A DNA stretch of 5,753 nucleotides from Glaciecola sp964643575 (lineage in GTDB: Bacteria > Pseudomonadota > Gammaproteobacteria > Enterobacterales > Alteromonadaceae). Positions 1-5,753 of the stretch are shown here, in pieces. The notes beneath the pieces are model-generated. The model was not told the origin of the DNA and did no database searches. It saw nothing but the letters and a program-made list of their open reading frames with translations. How positions within the stretch are numbered: the first letter of the stretch is position 1; each line of letters begins with the position of its first letter. The position numbers and the translations under genes are program-made. The DNA lies in NCBI GenBank assembly GCA_964643575.1, contig CAZXTD010000225.1, forward strand, positions 1-5,753. The letters run 5' to 3'.

Positions 1-880
1 CACCATCATCACATGACAATCGGCGAGCGGCTGACGCGCCTGTTTCAGCGATGCTGGCATTGATACTGCCGCTTTGCACACGCAAGGCCCGCGGGAAGTT
101 GCGAGAGCTAATGGTTAAACTTCCGCTTAACAAACCTTGCCGAAAACGCACGCTGCCATTAGCATCGGCAAGCTCTGGCAATGTCACGTTAAGGTCGCCA
201 CTTCCAGTGAATAATCCGTTGCGGATATTTACATTAAGAATAGCTTGGGCTAAGCCATTGTAGTTTAGTGTTAGGTCGTTTAGGCCACCACCGAGTTGCC
301 CGTTATCCATGGTAAGGCCAATGCTGCCACTAGTGACTGCTAAGCCCGGCACGGCAGTTTGAATTTGGTCAAAAGGAATCTCAAGGTTGGCCGCGTAATT
401 GCCGCTTTCGTCGATGTTTATCGAGGCGCTGGCGCCGCTTAAAAACGCTTGGTCAAAGGAAAATTCGCCACCACCTGATATATTCCCCTGCGAATCAAAA
501 CTAGCATTCATACTGCCGCTACCCAAGGTGTTATAAACAAAGTCTGCATTGACATTGCCGTTTAGTTTGCCTGCGGCTAGGCGAACCGTGCCGCCGCCTG
601 TAACGCTTAAATTACGTGGACCATTGCGAGGTGTTAAGTCACTCGGTTCAATGACTAAAGTGGTGCTTAACTGTTTTTGTTCATCTAAGCTGAGCTCTAG
701 CCTTTTATTTTTAAACAGCGGTAGGTCGCTTCTTAAAGTGGCATCTAAACTGGTTTCGCCCTCACTGTTGACCCTAAATCGTATACCTCCTTGTGGACTG
801 CGCACGTGCGGAATATTTATATCGGCAGTGACTGTAGCGCTTTTGTTACGTTGGTTATATCGCAGTTGCCTGAGCGTAAC
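1..880 (-). repeat. Protein-level tandem beta-hairpin repeat, ~28 residues per hairpin, ~90 per three-hairpin superunit
   Basis: Aligning the translated partial protein against itself by eye, the hairpin-turn position falls at residues 107, 135, 163, 198, 226, 254, 288, 316, 343 and 375. The spacings are 28, 28, 35, 28, 28, 34, 28, 27 and 32. Every third interval is longer, so the array is organised as triplets of about 86-91 residues. Superunits start near residues 95, 185, 274 and 360; the last two begin with L-A-V-T-S-G-S-I and L-R-V-Q-S-G-S-I. Corresponding positions keep Gly, small polar and aromatic residues, but identity is low and the DNA is not repeated, so this is an old, diverged duplication. 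The array continues past the left edge. Confidence 0.65.
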
Positions 881-1162
881 TCCCGGAATGACTTGGCGCA
901 TTTGGCTTAAGTCGACTCTGGCGCTTAATTGATCGGGAGAAACGGTCACGCCAGGGCCAATATCTAAAAAATAACCGCCATCTTCTAATGCTCTTGCAAA
1001 AGCGGTATTACCTGCAGGCGCGCCTGCTTGAGCCGGTGCCTGAGTCTCTGTTTCAGTTGCTCCGTTTGGCGATTGGCTTGTTGTTGGCGTTTGACCGGTT
1101 TGCGCTTGCGGTGCCGTTTGCGGTAATGATTCTGGCGCTTGCGCTGTGCTTGAGGTGGGCAT
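1..1162 (-). CDS. Large beta-hairpin-repeat protein of unknown function, N-terminal 387 residues (partial at left edge)
   Basis: I do not recognise this gene. The frame stays open from an ATG at 1162 to the window edge, so the protein is longer than 387 residues. Residues 1-54 are low-complexity Pro/Gln/Thr/Ala/Ser with three Glu and no Lys or Arg before R57, and contain no hydrophobic stretch, so there is no Sec signal peptide or membrane anchor here. From about residue 95 the chain is built of alternating beta-strands with Gly-x-(Leu/Ile/Phe)-x-Gly turns, for example G198-K-L-N-G, G288-Q-L-G-G and G343-L-L-S-G, recurring about every 28 residues. The start is chosen because the ATG overlaps the ATPase stop codon (TAATG), giving translational coupling; no clear Shine-Dalgarno site precedes it. 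A few sampled lines look richer in G+C than the tape-measure gene. Position after an eCIS ATPase suggests a particle-associated or cargo protein (inference). AsmA/TamB-like beta-groove proteins look superficially similar but are normally membrane-anchored. Gene existence is secure; function is unknown. Confidence 0.85.
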   Translation of the reverse strand, partial: MPTSSTAQAPESLPQTAPQAQTGQTPTTSQSPNGATETETQAPAQAGAPAGNTAFARALEDGGYFLDIGPGVTVSPDQLSARVDLSQMRQVIPGVTLRQLRYNQRNKSATVTADINIPHVRSPQGGIRFRVNSEGETSLDATLRSDLPLFKNKRLELSLDEQKQLSTTLVIEPSDLTPRNGPRNLSVTGGGTVRLAAGKLNGNVNADFVYNTLGSGSMNASFDSQGNISGGGEFSFDQAFLSGASASINIDESGNYAANLEIPFDQIQTAVPGLAVTSGSIGLTMDNGQLGGGLNDLTLNYNGLAQAILNVNIRNGLFTGSGDLNVTLPELADANGSVRFRQGLLSGSLTISSRNFPRALRVQSGSINASIAETGASAARRLSCDDG

Positions 1163-3603
1163 TAGCCACTGCCTATATTTTCAGGATGCGATTTAAGCCA
1201 TGCATAATATTCCCCAAATGCATTCTTATTAATGGCTTTACCCTGTTTAATTAGCTCTTTTGCAAGCGCTCTCACAATATGCGACATACTAATAGTGTTT
1301 GCCTTCTCTGATGCCGCTAAAAAAGCACTATGCAGTAAACAGTTACGAATACTTGCGCCACTTATTTCAAATTTAGCGGCCAAAAACGAGTAATCAATAT
1401 CTTCACTTAAGGGGGCAGATGATTGGGTTAATTTACGCCACAATTGCAATCGCTCAGCTTGATGCGGCAACGTAAATTCTATTACATGGCTAAAACGACG
1501 CAAAAACGCATCGTCGATATTTTTGCCCAAATTGCTCGCTAATATTACCAAGGCTGGGTGCTCTTCTAGCTTTTGCAGCAGGTAACTCACTTCTAAATTC
1601 GCGTAACGGTCGTGGGCGTCTTTAACCGCGGTGCGTTTCCCAAATAAAGCATCAGCCTCGTCAATAAATAAAATAGCATTAGCCGCTTGCGCGCCGGTAA
1701 ATATGCGGTCGAGGTTCTTTTCAGTTTCGCCAATATATTTACTCACAACCGATGCCAATTCGATTCTAAACAAATCCAGCTGCAGCATATTAGCAATTAC
1801 CGACGCCGCCATGGTTTTGCCCGTGCCCGACGGGCCTACAAATAAACATGCATGGTTTTGAGTATGACTAAACAATTGCTCAAAACCCCAACTCGTCATC
1901 ACCTGTAAATGATGCTCATGATAATTGACAATATTCATCAAATTAGCTTTTGCTGATTGCGTGAGCACAATGTCTTGTATACCAAAGTGACTATCAATTT
2001 TTTGCGCTAAGCCTTGCATTTGATGATTAAGGATTGAACGCGCTTTTAGGGCATAAAGAGCAACAAAACTGTTAGCATTTTCTTTCGCCGATCCCTTCAC
2101 TTTAACGCTTTTAGCACCAACACGACAATCAGACGAAAGCGCAATTATCAGCTCAGACATTATTGCTCTATGTTGAGTAAGTGATAGTTTGTTGGTGCTT
2201 AATAATTGGTCCCATTGCTCGTCGCTTGGCGCTATTTTGAGGGGCTTAGGGTTTTCATTTGTGGCATATCGCTGCGTAAAAATCGCCAAAAATTGCTGGC
2301 AACAATTGCACATTTGTTGTGTACTCAAGACAGGTAAGTGATAGCTTTGAAACTGTCGAGCGTCGATTATTTTATGCAAGTGCTCTGAATGAGAGGGCGA
2401 CGCTGTAGCGTGCAGTAAGAATAATGGAGACACTAACGATTGCAGTTTTTGTGCGCCGAAGTGACTAATTGTATTCACGTGTTTAAGTAAAAGTAGCCGA
2501 CTATTAATATGTGCTTCAAAGGCAAGCGCACTCATCATGTTTTGTAGCTCAGACTCCGCGAAATTTTTCCAAGTCGAACAGTCCACAATATCCAAATAAA
2601 GGCCAGCTTGTTGCGCGAAAACTTGCGCCCATAGCTCAGCATCGTCGGCATCTTTGCTCACTAGCATGTGTGCTTGAGGCTGGCTTTGCCAAAGCTCTAG
2701 AGCGTTTTGGATTTGCTCATAAAAAGCATCATCGCATAATTGTATCCCTGCAAATTTTGCTGACTCATATTGTTCAAGCGCTTTGGCATCAAGCTGGTCG
2801 ATTTCACACAAATAATCAGCCAACCTTGGGTGAAGTCGCAAGCTTGTTTGCTGGTGCAAGTGCGAAGAATGGGTTTGTTTTTGCAAGATATTATAACAAC
2901 GTAAGGTGCCTGATTCGTGCAAGGCAACTGAACTTGTACGTTTGTTGTTTTCTAGTTCATTCGAATCTGCTTGTTCCTGTAGGCTCGGCTTCTGGATGCT
3001 TGGAATAGCTTGAATCAAACTTTCTACTAAGGCCATGCTCGGCAGTTTACACGCGAGGTCGTCGTGTAAAAAGCCGTATACCCGCGCAAAGCGTGTGTCA
3101 ATTTCTGGCGCTAAGCATAATAATATCAGCTTTAATTCTGTCTGACTCAGGTTAAAAATACCTTGCAGCTTTTGATGAGGTAAAAGGGTTTTAGTCGCGC
3201 GGGTGCGAGCGTTGATTAACTCGCCTTGTGCCGCAATTTGTTGGCTGAGGTTTTGCGCGTACTGCTTGCCGTTTTGGCTTGCTGGCAAATTCGATAAATG
3301 TGGTCCACTGGCTTGGGCAAGCTCGCTCAAAATTGCGTCCATATCTTGGTCTGACAAAAACAAGCCTAAAAAGGATTCTTGACGAGATTCACCTCGCATT
3401 TCTCGCATCAATGCCACCTCACGATGCAATACTAGCGTAAGCATTAACAAATAATCTTGAAGAAAGTCATTACCGTCTACAAATGCTGAGGCCTGTGCTT
3501 CAGGTGTCTCTGCTTTTGTTTGAGCTACACGGCTCTTTTTGTTTTTACTATTTATTGCTCTGTTTGTTTTGGCGTCAGTTACCTTGGAGGCTGAAATCGT
3601 CAT
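1162..3603 (-). CDS. AAA+ ATPase of extracellular contractile injection systems (Afp15/Pvc15 type)
   Basis: This 813-residue protein is a cytoplasmic AAA+ ATPase of the kind encoded after the tape-measure gene in eCIS loci, where Afp15/Pvc15 is needed for assembly of normal particles; its exact substrate is unsettled. Residues 1-42 are a polar tail. Residues 45-95 hold the family-typical helical segment ending in F-L-G-L-F-L-S-D-Q-D-M. Residues 150-200 match the winged-helix region (L-S-Q-T-E-L-K, C-L-A-P-E-I-D-T-R-F, H-D-D-L). Residues about 300-445 look like a degenerate AAA fold with no P-loop. Residues about 535-790 form the active domain: Walker A G590-P-S-G-T-G-K-T597, pore loop K622-Y-I-G, Walker B I644-L-F-I-D-E649, sensor-1 N691, arginine-finger candidates R702 and R703, and sensor-2 R753 in G-A-S-I-R-N. 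The ATG is supported by a GAGGTG site 5 bases upstream and a 4-base ATGA overlap with the preceding gene. A T6SS ClpV identity is excluded because only one P-loop is present. Confidence 0.93.
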   Translation of the reverse strand: MTISASKVTDAKTNRAINSKNKKSRVAQTKAETPEAQASAFVDGNDFLQDYLLMLTLVLHREVALMREMRGESRQESFLGLFLSDQDMDAILSELAQASGPHLSNLPASQNGKQYAQNLSQQIAAQGELINARTRATKTLLPHQKLQGIFNLSQTELKLILLCLAPEIDTRFARVYGFLHDDLACKLPSMALVESLIQAIPSIQKPSLQEQADSNELENNKRTSSVALHESGTLRCYNILQKQTHSSHLHQQTSLRLHPRLADYLCEIDQLDAKALEQYESAKFAGIQLCDDAFYEQIQNALELWQSQPQAHMLVSKDADDAELWAQVFAQQAGLYLDIVDCSTWKNFAESELQNMMSALAFEAHINSRLLLLKHVNTISHFGAQKLQSLVSPLFLLHATASPSHSEHLHKIIDARQFQSYHLPVLSTQQMCNCCQQFLAIFTQRYATNENPKPLKIAPSDEQWDQLLSTNKLSLTQHRAIMSELIIALSSDCRVGAKSVKVKGSAKENANSFVALYALKARSILNHQMQGLAQKIDSHFGIQDIVLTQSAKANLMNIVNYHEHHLQVMTSWGFEQLFSHTQNHACLFVGPSGTGKTMAASVIANMLQLDLFRIELASVVSKYIGETEKNLDRIFTGAQAANAILFIDEADALFGKRTAVKDAHDRYANLEVSYLLQKLEEHPALVILASNLGKNIDDAFLRRFSHVIEFTLPHQAERLQLWRKLTQSSAPLSEDIDYSFLAAKFEISGASIRNCLLHSAFLAASEKANTISMSHIVRALAKELIKQGKAINKNAFGEYYAWLKSHPENIGSG

Positions 3604-5297
3604 TCTTGCACCTCAATTGTAAGCGCATGTCCGTTGCTAAGAATGTTGCCTTTGTATGGGCTGTAGCCACTCATTTTCAGCACGATGTTTAGCGCAATAG
3701 GTCGCAAAGATATCTGCGTTGATGATGCTTGGATTGCTAAGCTGCCACGGGTGTACAAAAACTGTTTAAATAAATAGGCATGTGAGCTTAATTGCAAGCC
3801 ACTTAAACGTGCAGCAAATTGCGCCATAAGAATATTTGCGAGTTGTTCGGTCCCTGATTTCTGCGCAATGGTGTCTTTGACAGTCTGAGCTAAGCCTAGT
3901 GTTAAACGACTTATGTCGAGCGCTGTTTGGCTTACATTTGCTATACGCTCTTGTGAGTCAAAAAGCAGATAGTCGAGCCATACTTGAGTCTGCTGTAGGG
4001 TTTGCTCCGACTGTTTATCTAATTTTGCTTGTTCTGTACCCGCATCTTTTTTTTCTATTTGGACTAACAACAAATGCTCTCGCAAAAGATAAAGCATCGC
4101 GCCTTTGATTTCACCTAAGGTGTAACAACGTTCTAGCTGCATACTTGCAATAAGCGGCAACAACAAACCCAACCCCGCGTAATCGCTTGTTCCCCGCCAC
4201 AAAAATAACGGGTCGAGCGTTTCAGGCTCATTAAATTTAGTCTTAATCTCCTGTTCTAAGTTGGCTTGTTGCTCTTCTTGCTCAGCTTTATTGGGCTGTG
4301 TGTTTTCGTGTAACAGAGCTAAAATTGTAAGACGAATTGGTGTAGAGCAAGCCATCTGTTCAAGCATATTCTGCAAGACCACTTTATTTACCCCACAAGT
4401 GTGTAAGGCATTAATAGCTAGCGATTTTTGAGCATCAGTGCTTTTTTCAATTCGCACTATCAATTGTGCATGCTTGAGCATGTTAAACAAGGTCAATAGA
4501 CCTTTATGAGCTGAGCTGGAACAAAGGTCTGTCTCTTTTGATTGAGGCGACGTTGCTAGCAATTTGAGATAAGCACGAGTATATGCTGCATTGTTATTAC
4601 TGGCGATGGTCTCAGTAAAAGTCGTTTTTAATTCACTCACAGAATCAAGTAAGGCTAGCGCAAATTCTACATCGGCTTTGCTAAACGAACTACTTTGCGC
4701 AATGTTGCACCAGTGATTAATTAACCACTCTTCATCTTGAGTATTAATAGTGTGCGCAAGTGACTCAATCAATTGCATCTTATCAAGGTGCCTAGCAATG
4801 CCTCTTAGCCTATCTTTTTGTTCGAGTAATAAGGCAACGAGGGATTCTGAAGACGTTAAATATGAAGCATAGTGAAAGTCGCTAAAACACCACAACATCT
4901 GTCCGTTGGGCTGGAGAATTTGCGCGATAAAACTCGCGACATAGTGAGAATGGTCCTCGAAAACAATATAGTTGTTACTTGGGCTATTATTTGGGTCTAC
5001 TCCACCTTGTACTAGGGTATCGAGAATTTGCTGTGCGAGTATGTCGCTTACTGCATGAGTATTAAGGTCTTTGAGTAGAAGCTTAAGATTAAGAGAAAGT
5101 TTACGAATTCTGATAATGCGCTTGTCGTTGTGGCTTTGTGGGTATGCAGCATCAAATAAAGTGGCAAGTGCATTCGGTAATGCACTTTCGCTCATCGATG
5201 TTAAACGTTGCCGGCATTCCATGGCATCAAACTGCGGATTTGCCGTAATTAACTGGCAACGATGCCGCAAGGTATCAATTTCTATTTGTGCGCTCAT
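3600..5297 (-). CDS. Contractile injection system tape-measure-type protein (Afp14/Pvc14 family)
   Basis: A 565-residue protein that matches the eCIS tape-measure family in layout, although its sequence is divergent. Family members are thought to set tube and sheath length during particle assembly. Seen here: an N-terminal domain (residues 8-75) with a first strand-like segment, the helical stretch A39-L-P-N-A-L-A-T-L-F, then R60-I-I-R-I-R-K-L-S-L-N-L, corresponding to the family's 'vrIDrLeLDLG' block; Q129-P-N-G-Q-M-L-W-C-F, resembling the 'FLrtGrLPWW' block; and L366-W-R-G-T-S-D-Y-A-G-L-G-L-L-L-P-L, resembling the 'NAGLVLLhPFL' block. Two Glu/Gln/Lys-rich linkers lie at about 331-356 and 411-440. 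The C-terminal 60 residues are predicted beta-rich and end in A-L-T-I-E-V. The ATG at 5297 directly follows the glycosyltransferase stop codon and has a GGTGA site 5 bases upstream. It is shorter than the Afp14/Pvc14 proteins as I remember them. The family call rests on remembered block patterns plus the adjacent ATPase, not on a search. Confidence 0.82.
   Translation of the reverse strand: MSAQIEIDTLRHRCQLITANPQFDAMECRQRLTSMSESALPNALATLFDAAYPQSHNDKRIIRIRKLSLNLKLLLKDLNTHAVSDILAQQILDTLVQGGVDPNNSPSNNYIVFEDHSHYVASFIAQILQPNGQMLWCFSDFHYASYLTSSESLVALLLEQKDRLRGIARHLDKMQLIESLAHTINTQDEEWLINHWCNIAQSSSFSKADVEFALALLDSVSELKTTFTETIASNNNAAYTRAYLKLLATSPQSKETDLCSSSAHKGLLTLFNMLKHAQLIVRIEKSTDAQKSLAINALHTCGVNKVVLQNMLEQMACSTPIRLTILALLHENTQPNKAEQEEQQANLEQEIKTKFNEPETLDPLFLWRGTSDYAGLGLLLPLIASMQLERCYTLGEIKGAMLYLLREHLLLVQIEKKDAGTEQAKLDKQSEQTLQQTQVWLDYLLFDSQERIANVSQTALDISRLTLGLAQTVKDTIAQKSGTEQLANILMAQFAARLSGLQLSSHAYLFKQFLYTRGSLAIQASSTQISLRPIALNIVLKMSGYSPYKGNILSNGHALTIEVQE
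3609..3614 (-). promoter_or_regulatory. Ribosome binding site of the eCIS ATPase gene
   Basis: GAGGTG on the minus strand lies 5 bases before the ATG at 3603 and inside the last codons of the tape-measure gene. It fits the consensus Shine-Dalgarno sequence and fixes the ATPase start. Together with the ATGA overlap it indicates efficient re-initiation or independent loading, so the two proteins are probably made in coordinated amounts. Confidence 0.75.
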
Positions 5298-5753
5298 TTA
5301 GCTCACCAAACCAAAGCGGTCACAAAAATCGTCCATCGACATACATCGCTGCGCTTTTAAGCTATCGCGCAAAGCTTCGCTGCCATCATGATGCAATCGG
5401 TGCATGGCTAATTCGGCGCCATCATATTGCAAATGATGGCGCCATAGCCGGCGCAATCGCGCACCTTCAAAATGCAAAAACACCAAGCGCAGTTTGTTGT
5501 AAAGTACATCGCTAAAGTTCATATCGTAACGGAACTTTTTGCGAAACTTATGGTAAATGACACTCTGTGGCACAACTCTGACGGTGTGACCTAGCAGCCA
5601 CAAGCGTATACTTAGCTCGATATCCTCATAGCCCCATTGCACAATGCCTTGGTCAAAGCCTTGCAGCTTGTCAAAAATGGCTTTGCGCACAAAAGTTGCG
5701 GCACCGCCAATAAACGGCACGTCGCTCACTTGTTCGACTTTAGGTAACCAGTG
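5298..5753 (-). CDS. Glycosyltransferase, family-2/GT27-like fold, C-terminal 151 residues (partial at right edge)
   Basis: The frame is open through the right edge, so the true start lies outside the window. The GTG at 5729 is internal: eight in-frame codons precede it (H-W-L-P-K-V-E-Q), and starting there would remove the nucleotide-sugar-binding half of a GT-A fold. Seen in the remaining part: P-F-I-G-G-A-A-T-F-V-R-K, the acceptor-side block where these enzymes have 'GgaafirR'; then G-F-D-Q followed by W40-G-Y-E-D-I-E-L-S-I-R-L-W-L-L-G, the ED motif typical of GT2 enzymes and of the GT27 polypeptide GalNAc-transferase C-terminal block, whose acidic residue acts in catalysis; then V-I-Y-H-K-F-R. 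No membrane segment is visible, so it is probably cytosolic. The sugar donor and acceptor cannot be read from this part. Its TAA abuts the tape-measure ATG with no gap, placing it in the eCIS operon. It may modify a particle component or cargo, which is inference; an unrelated upstream surface-sugar role is the alternative. Confidence 0.85.
   Translation of the reverse strand, partial: HWLPKVEQVSDVPFIGGAATFVRKAIFDKLQGFDQGIVQWGYEDIELSIRLWLLGHTVRVVPQSVIYHKFRKKFRYDMNFSDVLYNKLRLVFLHFEGARLRRLWRHHLQYDGAELAMHRLHHDGSEALRDSLKAQRCMSMDDFCDRFGLVS
5303..5307 (-). promoter_or_regulatory. Probable ribosome binding site of the tape-measure-type gene
   Basis: GGTGA on the minus strand, 5 bases before the ATG at 5297, matches the 3' part of the AGGAGGTGA consensus. 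It lies within the final codons of the glycosyltransferase gene (Leu-Val-Ser), so the two genes are likely translationally coupled. The match is only five bases, so confidence is moderate. Confidence 0.5.

Noticed and set aside
549..932. Plus-strand open frame of 127 codons
   Set aside because: It lies wholly opposite the minus-strand repeat-protein gene, whose frame shows a clear periodic protein pattern. The plus-strand product has no recognisable motif, and no Shine-Dalgarno site supports it.
1..1162. AsmA/TamB-family assignment for the repeat protein
   Set aside because: The Gly-x-Leu-x-Gly hairpin look is similar, but there is no N-terminal membrane anchor or signal, and the neighbours are eCIS genes. 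Similarity of style alone does not support the family name.
988..1254. Plus-strand frame encoding a hydrophobic, membrane-like peptide
   Set aside because: The hydrophobicity comes from the complement of the Gln/Ala/Pro-rich leader codons. It is antisense to the end of the ATPase and the start of the repeat protein, so it is a composition artefact.
2511..3008. Plus-strand open frame of 165 codons
   Set aside because: It is antisense to the ATPase gene within its family-typical N-terminal and middle regions, and its product is low-complexity with no domain pattern.
1162..3603. T6SS ClpV or Clp-type unfoldase identity for the ATPase
   Set aside because: Only one Walker A motif is present, and the N-terminal layout matches eCIS ATPases rather than the ClpV N-domain plus two active AAA domains.
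5298..5729. Glycosyltransferase as a complete 143-residue protein starting at GTG 5729
   Set aside because: The frame continues upstream without a stop to the window edge, and a start there would leave only the C-terminal half of a GT-A fold. The gene is cut by the window, not short.
1..5753. CRISPR array, insertion sequence, tRNA/rRNA, terminator hairpin or attachment site
   Set aside because: Coding sequence fills the whole window. I saw no DNA direct-repeat array, transposase frame, terminal inverted repeats, RNA gene pattern or stem-loop followed by a T-run at a gene end.

Overview
The window is a tightly packed run of four genes, all on the minus strand, with no intergenic space. Reading in the direction of transcription (right to left), it holds: the C-terminal part of a family-2-type glycosyltransferase (5753 to 5298, cut by the right edge); a 565-residue contractile-injection-system tape-measure-type protein of the Afp14/Pvc14 family (5297 to 3600); an 813-residue AAA+ ATPase of the Afp15/Pvc15 type (3603 to 1162); and the first 387 residues of a large beta-repeat protein I do not recognise (1162 to 1, running off the left edge). 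Stop and start codons touch or overlap at all three junctions (TAAATG, ATGA, TAATG), so this looks like the interior of one polycistronic operon. No promoter, terminator, RNA gene, mobile element, CRISPR array or intergenic stretch over a few bases is visible.

The pairing of a tape-measure-type protein with an AAA+ ATPase carrying the characteristic N-terminal helical/winged-helix region is the conserved 14-15 gene pair of extracellular contractile injection systems (eCIS), the phage-tail-like particles that include Afp, PVC and the MAC arrays of Pseudoalteromonas. The structural genes (sheath, tube, spike, baseplate) are not in the window and would be expected upstream, beyond the right edge. 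The DUF4157 'eCIS core' protein often found in such loci is not seen either.

The two flanking genes are the unusual part. A sugar transferase translated directly ahead of the tape-measure gene suggests that a component of the particle or its cargo may be glycosylated. The gene after the ATPase starts with about 55 disordered, Pro/Gln/Thr/Ala-rich residues with no basic residue and no signal peptide. It then becomes a regular array of beta-hairpins about 28 residues long, grouped in threes into superunits of about 90 residues. I infer a particle-associated or cargo protein, but nothing in the sequence proves that.

The host is probably a gammaproteobacterium, perhaps a marine one. The moderate base composition (by eye, roughly 40-50% G+C), Shine-Dalgarno-type sites, and frequent TTA, CAA and AAA codons fit that, but this is a weak inference with no marker gene behind it.
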